From assembly GCA_002483445.1 (NCBI GenBank), contig DLHY01000051.1, positions 1 through 64,000 on the forward strand: DNA of 64,000 nt, read 5' to 3'. Below, in pieces: positions 35,206-43,770 of this stretch (positions within the stretch are counted from its first letter, which is position 1; every line of letters begins with the position of its first letter). The translations under genes and the position numbers were made by a program. The DNA is from Blastocatellia bacterium UBA7656 (GTDB taxonomy: Bacteria > Acidobacteriota > Blastocatellia > UBA7656). The notes below the pieces were generated by a model that worked only from the letters and a program-made list of their open reading frames with translations, had not been told where the DNA came from and made no database searches.

Positions 35206-36606
35206 ATGAAAAAACTTCTGATCATAGTTCTGCTGCTCGTATCAATCTCGAATGTCAAATCTGTTCACGCGCAGGAGCCAGACTGGAATCGGGCCGGTGA
35301 TGAAGCCGTCGCTTTGCTGTCGGAATATCTCCGCATCGATACGACGAATCCTCCGGGCAATGAATCGCGCTCGGCTCAGTTCTTCGCACGTCTTCTCCGA
35401 CGCGAAGGCATCGAAAGCCAGGTCTTCGAATCCGCGCCGGGACGAGCGAATCTTTTCGCGCGTCTCAAAGGCAACGGGCGCAAGCGCGCGCTGATACTGC
35501 TCAATCACATGGATGTCGTTCCCGCTGACCGGCAATTCTGGACTATCGACGTCTTCAGCGGCGCGATGCGCGACGGATACCTTTATGGTCGAGGCGCTCT
35601 CGATATGAAGAGCCTCGGGGCAGCTCAGTTGATGACGATGATTCTACTCAAGCGAGCGGGCGTCGCGCTCGACCGCGATGTGATATTTCTGGCTACAGCC
35701 GATGAGGAGGCGGGCGGACGCCAAGGCGCGGGATGGTTCGTCCGCGATCACCCGGAACTCATCAGCGACGCTGAATTCCTTCTGACCGAAGGCGGCAACA
35801 ACTTCGTCATCGATAATCGCGTGATTTACTACGGTATAGGCGCGACCGAAAAGACTCCCTGCTGGTTGAGGCTGACTGCAAAGGGAACTCCCGGACACGG
35901 CAGCGTGCCTCAGACTAATTCGGCCCCGTCGCGCCTGATTCGCGCGCTCGGAAAGCTCGAAGCCTTTCAAACTGAATTGAAAGTAACTCCGGCGGTCGCC
36001 CGTTATTTTCGCGAACTGGCAGCCCTGCAACCCGACGCGGAATCGAGACGCGCTTACTCCGATATCAATGCGGCGATCCGCGATCCGAAACTCGCCAGCC
36101 TCCTTTTGTCGCTGCCTCAAAATGCCGCGCTGCTTCGCAATACCATTCAGCCGACGGTTGTGAATATCGGCAGCAAGACGAACGTCATCGCGCCCATAGC
36201 GACGGCTGAAATCGATTGCCGCCTGCTTCCCGGAGAGAATCCCGCGGATTTCGTCGCCGAGATCAAACGGGTGATCGATGATCCGACGATTCAGGTTGAA
36301 ACCATTCTCGCGTTCGGCGCGACCGAATCTCCCATCGATACGGAGTTTCATCAAGTCATCACCGACACGATAAAGGCCGGGGACGCTTCGGCGCGTTTCG
36401 TTCACGGCGTGCTGGCAGGATTTACCGACAGCCATTTCTTCCGCGATAGAGGAATCGTGTGTTACGGCTTTTCGCCTTTTATGATTCCAGCATCGGACTT
36501 CACCGGCGTGCATGGAAACGACGAGCGCATTCCGGCGGGCGCCTATCGCGACGGAATCAAACTGCTTTATAATGTGACGCGCCGATTGTGCGCCTCGCAG
36601 CCGTGA
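35206..36606 (+). CDS. Exported M20-family metallopeptidase
   Basis: 466 residues with a signal peptide (KKLLIIVLLLVSISNVKSVHAQ). M20 zinc-site motifs: LLNHMDVVPAD (His ligand), GRGALDMKS (bridging Asp), TADEEAGG (catalytic Glu and ligand), LLTEGGNN, and the C-terminal VHGNDERIP His. The dimerisation/lid domain is inserted at ~215-330. It would hydrolyse peptides or N-acyl amino acids in the periplasm. Substrate cannot be read from the sequence. A GAGGAA ribosome site precedes the ATG; the SixA gene follows at 21 bases. Confidence 0.93.
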   Translation: MKKLLIIVLLLVSISNVKSVHAQEPDWNRAGDEAVALLSEYLRIDTTNPPGNESRSAQFFARLLRREGIESQVFESAPGRANLFARLKGNGRKRALILLNHMDVVPADRQFWTIDVFSGAMRDGYLYGRGALDMKSLGAAQLMTMILLKRAGVALDRDVIFLATADEEAGGRQGAGWFVRDHPELISDAEFLLTEGGNNFVIDNRVIYYGIGATEKTPCWLRLTAKGTPGHGSVPQTNSAPSRLIRALGKLEAFQTELKVTPAVARYFRELAALQPDAESRRAYSDINAAIRDPKLASLLLSLPQNAALLRNTIQPTVVNIGSKTNVIAPIATAEIDCRLLPGENPADFVAEIKRVIDDPTIQVETILAFGATESPIDTEFHQVITDTIKAGDASARFVHGVLAGFTDSHFFRDRGIVCYGFSPFMIPASDFTGVHGNDERIPAGAYRDGIKLLYNVTRRLCASQP

Positions 36607-36626
36607 GTATTTCAGAGAGGATCGTT

Positions 36627-37127
36627 ATGAAAACTCTTCTGCTTTTGCGTCACGCGAAATCGAGTTGGGACGAACCGGGCTTGAGAGACTTCGAACGCCC
36701 TTTGGCCGGGCGAGGCAAACGCGATGCTCCGCGCATGGGCGAAGCTCTCAGCGAGCGCGGCCCGTTGCCTGATTACGTTTTAAGTTCCCCGGCTCAACGA
36801 GCCAGATCGACTATGAAGGCTTTCATCAAAGCGGCGGGTCTGGATATAGAGCCGCAGTTCGAAGAAGGCATCTACGGAGCGTCATCCGCCGAATTGCTGA
36901 AGATCGCGCGACGTTTGCCCGATACGAGCGCGTGTGCGTTGATGGTCGGACATAATCCGGGATTCGAAGATATGGTCAGTCGGCTCACAGGCTCGTTCGA
37001 CCGTATGCCGACGGCTGCCCTGGCCTGCATCGAGTTCGATATCGAGCGATGGGAAGATATGGAAGACGGGCAGGGAAAACTTGCCTGGCTGCTCACTCCT
37101 AAGCAGCTTGGCGGAGGGGATGATTGA
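36627..37127 (+). CDS. SixA-type histidine phosphatase
   Basis: 166 residues from the ATG at 36627 (MKTLLLLRHAKSSWDEPG), which follows AGAGAGGA. The RHAKS motif with its phosphoacceptor His, SSPAQRARST, and VGHNPGFEDM are the signature of the SixA branch of histidine phosphatases, which remove phosphate from phosphohistidine. It overlaps no neighbour but ends two bases before the DinB gene start, so the two are co-transcribed. Confidence 0.9.
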   Translation: MKTLLLLRHAKSSWDEPGLRDFERPLAGRGKRDAPRMGEALSERGPLPDYVLSSPAQRARSTMKAFIKAAGLDIEPQFEEGIYGASSAELLKIARRLPDTSACALMVGHNPGFEDMVSRLTGSFDRMPTAALACIEFDIERWEDMEDGQGKLAWLLTPKQLGGGDD

Positions 37128-37129
37128 TC

Positions 37130-37603
37130 ATGGATGAGACTGTGCTGAGGAATAACCTGATCGAATTATTGAAAGGGGCCAGCGCGCATGTCGGGGCGGA
37201 GCGCGCGCTTGAAGGAGTGAAGGCGGAACTTGCCGTCGTGCGACCGTCTGGCTTGCATTCGATATGGGAGCATCTCGAACACATGCGACTGGCTCAGGAA
37301 GATATACTTCGCTATGCGACAGACCCGAACTGGAAATCGCCCCCGTGGCCCGACGGCTACTGGCCCGTGGAGACGGACGCGCTCACCGATGAGATGTGGG
37401 CTGCTTCGGTGAAAAAATTTTTCGCCGATCTCGAAGAAGTGGCCGCGCTCGTTGAGAACTCCGGCATCGATCTCACGTCGGTGATTCCGCACGGCGAGGG
37501 GCATACATATCTTCGCGAAGTTCTGCTCGTGGCCGATCACAACTCTTATCACCTGGGCCAGATCGTTCATATCAGAAAGACGCTCGGAGACTGGCCCGAA
37601 TAA
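37130..37603 (+). CDS. DinB-family protein
   Basis: 157 residues from ATG 37130. A four-helix bundle of the DinB/YfiT class: the metal-binding His are in SIWEHLEHM (~48) and in ADHNSYHLGQI near the C-terminus, giving the H...HxxxH triad. Such proteins are often thiol-dependent S-transferases. Function in this organism unknown. A second DinB protein is encoded at 53398-53901. Confidence 0.85.
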   Translation: MDETVLRNNLIELLKGASAHVGAERALEGVKAELAVVRPSGLHSIWEHLEHMRLAQEDILRYATDPNWKSPPWPDGYWPVETDALTDEMWAASVKKFFADLEEVAALVENSGIDLTSVIPHGEGHTYLREVLLVADHNSYHLGQIVHIRKTLGDWPE

Positions 37604-37671
37604 CTGTCCGCGCGATTTGAATGAAGGTCATCGGCTGCTCGATATGCTTCGCCGCCCATTGCCGTTTCGGT

Positions 37672-38928
37672 TCAACTATTAACCATCCATTCGAGAATCG
37701 CGCGGGCCAATTCTTCGCCCGCGTCCTCCTGTATGAAATGACCCGCGTCTTTGATAGTCACCGGCGGCGCGCAGTTTTTGAATACCGAACGTAAGAATTT
37801 TTCAGCGGGCGCGGTAATCGGATCGCCATCAGCCCACGGCAAAAACACAGGCAGGTCGAGCGCCCTGAGTTTTTCAATCGCGCAGCGATTATCATAAGCG
37901 CCCGCGTGATCGAGTCTCGTCGGAACGAGTCGCGGAAATGCCAGCGCGGCAGCCTGATACTCCTTCGCGGGAAACGGCGCAGCATAAGCCTGAAGCTCCG
38001 ACTCAGTGATGGTTTTTCGCTTGAGAGTGTTTCGCATAAGCAAGGGAACGTCGAGCATTTCAACCCGCTGAGAAAATCTGCGCCATCTCTTAAACGCTTG
38101 AGTCGCGCCTCGTCCGTCAGCTATGCCAGTGTTCGTAGCAACCAGTCGCGAAAATCTTTCAGGCATCTGCGCCAGCGCGCGAAGCCCAAGCATCCCGCCC
38201 CAGTCCTGACATACGAGCGTGATGTTTTTCAAATCCAGCGATTCGATGAAATGTCGCACCCATCGCACGTGCGATTTATAACTGTAAGCATTCGCCTGTG
38301 TAGGTTTGTCCGACCGACCGAAGCCTATCAGGTCAGGCACCACGACGCGCCCCGTGGAAGAGAGCGGCTCGATCATCTTTCGGTAGAGATAGCCCCACGT
38401 CGGTTCGCCGTGCAGCATCAGTATGGGATCGCCCTCGCCTCTCTCGACGTAAGCCATGCGCAAGCCTTCGACTTCCGTGTAGTGAGGCTCATAACGAAAG
38501 TCCGGCAAATCCGCGAAGCGATCTTCAGGCGTTCGCAGAACCGCGCCTTCCGGCCACGAAATATTCACTCCGGCGAACTGAGCGACTTTCAGCACATCGG
38601 CAGAGTCGATGCCGGGACTCGTTTGAGCGACCCAGATCAAAAACTCCATCAGGTCTGCGTCGATTTCATGCTCCATCGGGCGAGGCTCATAGCGATCCCA
38701 ATAACCGAATACTCTCGCCATCGAAGGGCGACCCCGGCCTGCGTCGATCAACTCAAGGCTGTAGAGATGATCATGCATTGATCGCCAGTAAACTGATCCT
38801 GCGCGCGTACCTGTCGCCTGCTCTATCGCCTCGGCGACCTGTGGCCTTGCGTCAAGCTCCTGTTCCCAGAGCAGCGGATCAGCGCGAAGACAGGAAAGCT
38901 CTTCATCCGTTGGAGTGATGAACTTCAT
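37672..38928 (-). CDS. Haloalkane dehalogenase-like alpha/beta hydrolase with N-terminal extension
   Basis: 418 residues. Residues ~130-418 match haloalkane dehalogenases: LHGEPTWGYLYRKMI (oxyanion region), VCQDWGGMLGLR with nucleophilic Asp, the cap domain, and DAGHFIQEDAGEEL with the catalytic His. Trp adjacent to the nucleophile (QDWG), a halide-binding feature, is present. The first ~125 residues (MKFITPTDEELSCLRADPLLWEQEL...) are a separate domain I do not recognise. The start overlaps the preceding dehalogenase gene by four bases. Dehalogenase activity is possible but many family members act on other substrates. Confidence 0.85.
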   Translation of the reverse strand: MKFITPTDEELSCLRADPLLWEQELDARPQVAEAIEQATGTRAGSVYWRSMHDHLYSLELIDAGRGRPSMARVFGYWDRYEPRPMEHEIDADLMEFLIWVAQTSPGIDSADVLKVAQFAGVNISWPEGAVLRTPEDRFADLPDFRYEPHYTEVEGLRMAYVERGEGDPILMLHGEPTWGYLYRKMIEPLSSTGRVVVPDLIGFGRSDKPTQANAYSYKSHVRWVRHFIESLDLKNITLVCQDWGGMLGLRALAQMPERFSRLVATNTGIADGRGATQAFKRWRRFSQRVEMLDVPLLMRNTLKRKTITESELQAYAAPFPAKEYQAAALAFPRLVPTRLDHAGAYDNRCAIEKLRALDLPVFLPWADGDPITAPAEKFLRSVFKNCAPPVTIKDAGHFIQEDAGEELARAILEWMVNS

Positions 38929-39848
38929 AGCTTTGCTCCCACCGTTCGATTCAGAAAATCAACGAGCGCGCGGGCGATGTCCGCTCCGCGATCATCCTGA
39001 AGAAAATGTCGCGCCCGGTCGAACGTCACCGGCCCTTCGGCTTTCGGCAGAAGTTCTTTCAAGCGATTGGCGAATTCAATCGAAAACACTTCGTCTCCCG
39101 GCGCCCACATCAACAGTGTAGGAATATCAACAAGCTCCGGCAGGCGATTTTCGATGGCTTTCATATCATCCCATCCGCGGTCTCCCTCGCGCACAGGAAT
39201 AGTTCGCGGCCAGGTTAAAACGACGTGATCCGAATCCTTCTCGTCGAAGACGTGATGATAAGCGCGGGCTTCCTCTTCGCTCATGCCGCGCACTGTTGTC
39301 GCGGATGGGCCATGATGCGAAAGCGTTTTGTGACGCTTCATGAAAAACTGACCGATCAGCGGCGCGTGCCACGTAGTCCACGGGCGGGGCGATGCGTGAA
39401 ATTTGCTGACCGTTCCCGTGAACAGCCATGTGTTCATCAAAACGAGCGCGTCGAGTCGTTCGATTCTCTGCAATGCTGCGCCGACGCCCTGCGGCCCGCC
39501 CCAATCCTGCCCGACGATGACGAATCCGCGAAGATCCAATTGATCCATCAGCGATACGAGATCGGCTATGTGATGCGCGAAAGTAAGCGCGGCATCTTCG
39601 CGAGGATGATCCGAGTAGCCCGCGCCTACCCAGTCGGGCGCGATGGCGCGATAGCCCGATTCGACCAGCGGCGTTATGAAATCGCGGTAGAGAAATCCCC
39701 ACGTCGGATTGCCCGAAAGCAAAAGGACGGGGCGGCCCTCTCCTTCATCTATGTAAGCCATGCGTCGCCCGTTGACCGTGAGCGCGCGCTGTTGCCACGG
39801 GAAAATAGATTCGAGCCATTCAGGTTTTCTTCTCAATTCGAAATTCAT
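38925..39848 (-). CDS. Haloalkane dehalogenase-like alpha/beta hydrolase
   Basis: 307 residues starting MNFELRRKPEWLESIFPW at ATG 39848; upstream in-frame sequence belongs to the end of the oxidoreductase gene. Motifs: LLLSGNPTWGFLYRDFI, IVGQDWGGPQGVG (nucleophile Asp, Trp), and ARHFLQDDRGADIARA (His). It begins two bases after the oxidoreductase stop codon and overlaps the next dehalogenase-like gene by four bases, so the three are one operon. The two dehalogenase-like proteins are clearly different from each other, so they are not a recent tandem copy. Confidence 0.87.
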   Translation of the reverse strand: MNFELRRKPEWLESIFPWQQRALTVNGRRMAYIDEGEGRPVLLLSGNPTWGFLYRDFITPLVESGYRAIAPDWVGAGYSDHPREDAALTFAHHIADLVSLMDQLDLRGFVIVGQDWGGPQGVGAALQRIERLDALVLMNTWLFTGTVSKFHASPRPWTTWHAPLIGQFFMKRHKTLSHHGPSATTVRGMSEEEARAYHHVFDEKDSDHVVLTWPRTIPVREGDRGWDDMKAIENRLPELVDIPTLLMWAPGDEVFSIEFANRLKELLPKAEGPVTFDRARHFLQDDRGADIARALVDFLNRTVGAKL

Positions 39849-39850
39849 GA

Positions 39851-40828
39851 CTACTCCATCGTCAACACGACTTTGCCGGTGATTTTTCTTTCCGCCAGAG
39901 CGCGCATCGCTGCGGGCGCCTGGGCAAGCGGATATTCTCGCGATACCACAGGCTTGATCTGTTTTGCTTCGTACATTCGAATCAACTCGGCCTGCGCTTT
40001 CGCTGCATACTCCGTGTGACGCTCGACGTACCCGCCCCAGTAACAACCGACTATCGAAATATTTTTCAGAAGGATTCGATTCGCGGCGATGGTTGGAATG
40101 CGCCCGCCCGCGAATCCTATGACGATCAGGCGGCCTTCATTGGCTATACAGCGAGTCGATTGATCGAATATGTCTCCGCCGACCGGATCATAAATGACAT
40201 CAGCGCCGTGTCCATCGGTGATTCGTTTGACTTCATCCGCCCATTTCTCGTCGCTGTAGTTCAAAGCGAAATCGGCTCCCTGCGCGAGGCAGAATTCCAG
40301 CTTCTCATCGCTGCCGACAGTCGCGATGACTCGCGCGCCCGTCGCTTTTCCTATCTGCACGGCGGAACTCCCAACGCCGCCCGCAGCCGCATGAACCAGA
40401 AGCCATTCGCCTGCTCGCAACCCTCCGCGATCCTTGAGCGCGAGATAAGATGTCTGATAGATGACCGGCATGGCTGCGGCTTCCGGGAAACTCATCGAAT
40501 CGGGAATGTGAAAGACTCTGTGTTCGTGAGCCAGCGAATACTCCGCGTATCCGCACATCGATACCATCGCCTGAACGTGATCGCCCGGAGCGAAATGTCT
40601 GACATCGCTTCCGACTCTGTCGATTATGCCCGCGACTTCGCTGCCCGGAGTGAAAGGAAAGGGAGGCCGCGCCTGATACTTGCCCTGAACCAAAAGTATG
40701 TCGAAGAAATTCAGGGCGGCGGCGCGATTGCGAATCCTTATCTCGCGCGCTCCCGGTTCGGGCAACTCGACTTCCGCCAGCGTCATTCCTTCAGGCTCGC
40801 ACCACTCGTTTACCTGCCACGCTTTCAT
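39851..40828 (-). CDS. NADPH:quinone oxidoreductase-type dehydrogenase
   Basis: 325 residues of the zinc-free MDR superfamily: NRAAALNFFDILLVQGKYQARPPFPFTPGSEVAGII at the N-terminus, the nucleotide-binding AAAGGVGSSAVQIGKATGARVIATVGSDEK, and the typical YWGGY near the end. It lacks the zinc ligands of alcohol dehydrogenases. Reduces a quinone or enone using NADPH. First gene of the minus-strand operon with two dehalogenase-like hydrolases, and divergent from an enoyl-CoA hydratase gene across a region with a TetR-operator-like site. Confidence 0.92.
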   Translation of the reverse strand: MKAWQVNEWCEPEGMTLAEVELPEPGAREIRIRNRAAALNFFDILLVQGKYQARPPFPFTPGSEVAGIIDRVGSDVRHFAPGDHVQAMVSMCGYAEYSLAHEHRVFHIPDSMSFPEAAAMPVIYQTSYLALKDRGGLRAGEWLLVHAAAGGVGSSAVQIGKATGARVIATVGSDEKLEFCLAQGADFALNYSDEKWADEVKRITDGHGADVIYDPVGGDIFDQSTRCIANEGRLIVIGFAGGRIPTIAANRILLKNISIVGCYWGGYVERHTEYAAKAQAELIRMYEAKQIKPVVSREYPLAQAPAAMRALAERKITGKVVLTME

Positions 40829-40890
40829 CTTGTCTTTACCTTTCCTCAGTTGAAACTTGTTTCTATATTGGCGCGTATTCTACACATCCG

Positions 40891-40904
40891 ACCGACCGGT
40901 TAGC
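40891..40904. promoter_or_regulatory. TetR-type operator-like site
   Basis: ACCGACCGGTTAGC shares its first ten bases with the palindromic operator ACCGACCGGTCGGT that several TetR-family regulators of fatty-acid and branched-chain acyl degradation bind. It lies between the divergent oxidoreductase and enoyl-CoA hydratase genes. No regulator gene is encoded nearby. Confidence 0.5.
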
Positions 40905-40993
40905 AATAAAGACCCTCGCGCTGTTGACTGACTGCCCGCTCAAAGAGACAATCAGCAACGCGCTTTTGAATTTCAGGCGGAAGGAAATTTTTT

Positions 40994-41779
40994 ATGGCCG
41001 AAGACGTGATCATCGAAGTCAGCGACCGGATTGCAACTCTCACCTTCAATCGCCCCGACAAACTCAACGCCCTTAGCCGCGACATGCTTTTTCAATCAAT
41101 CGAGATGCTGAAAAAATGGAGCCTCGATCCTCAGATCGGAGCAATCGTTGTGACGGGCGCGGGCCGAGCTTTCTGCGCGGGCGGAGATGTTTCGATGATG
41201 GCTCGCACGGATACGGAAACGCTCGAAGAAAAAATCGACGGGCTTCGCCAGATGCAGGAGCTTTCATTCCTGCTTTACAACACTCCGAAAGTGACCATAG
41301 CCGCCGTCAACGGATTCGCCATGGGCGCGGGACTCGGAGTCTGCCTCGCGTGCGACGTGCGCATCGCTGCCTCTGAGGCGAAATTCGGAACCGCTTATGC
41401 GAAGGTCGGGTTTGGCGGCGACTTCGGAACGACGTGGCTGCTCACTCGCTACGCGGGAGCGCCGAAAGCGAAAGAATTATTTTTCCTCGCAGACCCGATA
41501 GACGCCGCGGAAGCGCACCGGCTGGGATTGATAAACCAGGTGGTCGCGAAGGATGAGTTGAATGCGCGTGTCACGGAAATAGCATCGCGCATCGCGAATG
41601 GGCCGTTGACCAGCTATCGCTACATGAAAGCCAACGTCAACCTTGCGACCAGCGCGGATTTTCGCACGCTGCTCGACCGCGAGGCCGAGACCCATCTCCG
41701 CTGCGGTCAGACCGAAGATCATAAGGAAGGCGTGCGAGCTTTCATGGAAAAACGCCCGCCGAAATTCACAGGCAGGTAG
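40994..41779 (+). CDS. Enoyl-CoA hydratase/isomerase
   Basis: 261 residues of the crotonase family: TLTFNRPDKLNALSRDM, VVTGAGRAFCAGGDVSMM (oxyanion hole), AAVNGFAMGAGLGVCLACDVRIAA, and KVGFGGDFGTTWLL. In place of the two catalytic Glu of hydratases, the region AMGAGLG...CDVRIAASEAKFGTAYAKVGFGGDFG suggests an isomerase or degenerate variant, but this cannot be fixed by eye. It probably acts in beta-oxidation. AAGGA precedes the start. Confidence 0.88.
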   Translation: MAEDVIIEVSDRIATLTFNRPDKLNALSRDMLFQSIEMLKKWSLDPQIGAIVVTGAGRAFCAGGDVSMMARTDTETLEEKIDGLRQMQELSFLLYNTPKVTIAAVNGFAMGAGLGVCLACDVRIAASEAKFGTAYAKVGFGGDFGTTWLLTRYAGAPKAKELFFLADPIDAAEAHRLGLINQVVAKDELNARVTEIASRIANGPLTSYRYMKANVNLATSADFRTLLDREAETHLRCGQTEDHKEGVRAFMEKRPPKFTGR

Positions 41780-41784
41780 AGGTG

Positions 41785-41911
41785 ACGCAATGCGGTCAGA
41801 TTGCGCGCCTTGAAAGTACGAAATTTGAAGCTGCGCAAGCTCGTCTTGCGCCACATCTGTTTCAGGCGAGTCGATGAAAACTGAAAACTGAAAACTGAAA
41901 ACTGAAAACTG
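41785..41911. repeat. Composite intergenic repeat: two palindromes and a GAAAACT array
   Basis: A degenerate palindrome at ~41785-41807, GCGCAAG...CTTGCGC at 41833-41851, and five copies of GAAAACT at 41876-41911 fill the gap between the two enoyl-CoA hydratase genes. The array is a single arm; the GGAGGG ribosome site of the next gene follows at once. Confidence 0.85.
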
Positions 41912-41926
41912 TTTTCGGAGGGCGAG

Positions 41927-42727
41927 ATGGAGTTCAAGCAGATTCTTTATTCGAAAGAAAATCGCGTTGCCACGATCACGCTCAACCGCCCCGCGAAGCT
42001 CAACGCCTATTCCGAAGTTATGGTGCATGAAATCCTGGCTGCTCTTTCCTCGGCTCGCGATGATGATGAGATTCGCGTCGTCATCATAACGGGAGCGGGG
42101 CGGGGCTTTTGTTCCGGCGGAGACATATCCACAGATTTTCAATACCCTGCGCGTTATCGCGGCCATCGCATGGAAGCGATGCTTGAAATGCGCGAGAACA
42201 TGCATCAACTCGTCACGCTGCTTCGCCGCTTCGACAAGCCAACTATTGCAGCAGTCAACGGCCCTGCTGTCGCTGGAGGATTGACGCTTGCGCTGTGTTG
42301 CGATTTTCGACTGGCCGCAGAAAGCGCGCGACTGGGCGATACGAGTTTGAAGTTCGCCCTCATACCCGACGAAGGCGGAGCTTATCTCTTCCCGAAATAT
42401 ATGGGCCTTCAAAATGCGCTTCGCATGTCGCTCTTTTCAGAAGTTTACCCGGCGAGCCGAGCGAAAGAGCTTGGCCTTGTCACCGAGGTAGTGAAGGACG
42501 CGGAATTGATGACGACTGCGCGAGAGTGGGCCGAGCGTCTTGCCGACGGGCCGCCGATAGCGATTCGCATGACGAAGCGGATGATGTACAAGCAGCAGAC
42601 GATGGAGCTTGAAAATGCGCTTGAAGACGCGGCCCTATCGATTATGGTTACCAACTACACGGATGACGTGAAGGAAGGAACCGCCGCATTCCATGAAAAG
42701 CGAAAACCGGATTTCAAAGGCCGCTGA
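41927..42727 (+). CDS. Enoyl-CoA hydratase
   Basis: 266 residues. Crotonase motifs: TITLNRPAKLNAYSEVM, IITGAGRGFCSGGDIS, AAVNGPAVAGGLTLALCCDFRLAAESARLGDTS, and EGGAYLFPKYMG. GGAGGG lies before the ATG. It follows another crotonase gene, with which it may share a transcript, and is part of the fatty-acid handling group at 39-43 kb. Confidence 0.9.
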   Translation: MEFKQILYSKENRVATITLNRPAKLNAYSEVMVHEILAALSSARDDDEIRVVIITGAGRGFCSGGDISTDFQYPARYRGHRMEAMLEMRENMHQLVTLLRRFDKPTIAAVNGPAVAGGLTLALCCDFRLAAESARLGDTSLKFALIPDEGGAYLFPKYMGLQNALRMSLFSEVYPASRAKELGLVTEVVKDAELMTTAREWAERLADGPPIAIRMTKRMMYKQQTMELENALEDAALSIMVTNYTDDVKEGTAAFHEKRKPDFKGR

Positions 42728-42839
42728 TCATCAAAACAAAATCGTCGCCGGACTTTCCTTCGCGGTTTCTCTGGCGCAAAACGCGCGAGCGCAGGTAGCA
42801 TTATGTCAAGTAGGGGAGATGAGGTAGCTTGAGGTTGAT

Positions 42840-43682
42840 ATGTCGAAGACTCTGCTCATAGCAGAAGACGATGAATCGAACCGCATCGCATTTCGCGATG
42901 CGTTGACGGCGGACGGATACCACGTGATCGCCGTCCGCGACGGAGCGATGGCTCTCGACGCGATCAAACACGAAGAGGTGAGCCTTCTGCTTACAGAGTA
43001 CAAGCTGCCTGACATAACGGGCGCGGAGTTGCTCGAACAGGCGAAAGCGTTGCAGCCCGACCTGCTGACTATCGTGATGACGGGCGAAAGCAAGCCCGAC
43101 GCTGTTCTGAACGCGCTGAGAAACAAAGCGGTCGATTTCCTCTCGAAGCCGTTTATGATCGAGGAACTGCTTGAAGCCGTCGGCGACGCGATGGGCCGAA
43201 GCAACGGGGGGGAAGTCGAGATCATTTCCGCCAAACCTGACTGGCTCGAAATACACGTCCCCTGCGATCTGAGCGCGGTCGAACCCATCAACCGATTCAT
43301 CTGCAAACTCCAGCCCAACCTCCCGCAGGAAACCCGCGAAGCTATAAGTCAGGTCTTTCGCGAAATGCTCAACAACGCCATCGAGCATGGCGGCAAATGC
43401 GACCCGTCGAAAAAAGTCGAAGTCAAATGCGTTCACCTCAAGCGCATGATCTTGTGTTCGATCAAAGACCCCGGCGAAGGATTCGACCTCAACGCGCTTG
43501 AACACGCTGCGGTGTCGAATCCCGATGAAGAACCTTTCCGCCACCTGCACGTCCGCCAGGAGAAGGGAATTCGACCGGGCGGATTCGGAATACTGTTCGC
43601 CTCCCAACTCGTCGATGAACTCATTTACAACGAAAAACACAACGAACTCATATTCGTGAAATATCTGGATGAAGAGTCTTGA
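42840..43682 (+). CDS. Response-regulator receiver fused to an anti-sigma-type ATPase, Asp-to-Glu variant
   Basis: 280 residues. Residues 1-118 form a CheY-like receiver: acidic pocket Glu9-Asp10-Asp11, Thr81 in VMTGE, Lys103 in LSKPF. The phosphoacceptor position reads LLLTEYKLPD, with Glu53 where Asp is expected. Residues ~135-280 form a GHKL/RsbW-like ATP-binding domain: VFREMLNNAIEHGGK (N-box) and KDPGEGFD (G1), then GGFGILFASQLVDEL (G2). Such fusions usually control anti-sigma switches. With Glu in place of Asp the receiver may be locked in an active-like state. No sensor kinase lies next to it. Confidence 0.9.
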   Translation: MSKTLLIAEDDESNRIAFRDALTADGYHVIAVRDGAMALDAIKHEEVSLLLTEYKLPDITGAELLEQAKALQPDLLTIVMTGESKPDAVLNALRNKAVDFLSKPFMIEELLEAVGDAMGRSNGGEVEIISAKPDWLEIHVPCDLSAVEPINRFICKLQPNLPQETREAISQVFREMLNNAIEHGGKCDPSKKVEVKCVHLKRMILCSIKDPGEGFDLNALEHAAVSNPDEEPFRHLHVRQEKGIRPGGFGILFASQLVDELIYNEKHNELIFVKYLDEES

Positions 43683-43694
43683 GCCAATAAACAC

Positions 43695-43724
43695 ATCTCA
43701 AATTTGAAATTTCAGATTTGAGAT
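43695..43724. repeat. 30-base near-palindrome with 7-base period
   Basis: ATCTCAA, ATTTGAA, ATTTCAG, ATTTGAG: four 7-base words plus two bases that also form an almost perfect 15-base inverted repeat. It lies between the response regulator and ornithine cyclodeaminase-like genes. Same 30-base unit length as the arms of the other heptamer elements. Confidence 0.75.
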
Positions 43725-43770
43725 CGCCGAATTCCGATCTTGAGAATCCATAGAATCCTGGGCCGATACG

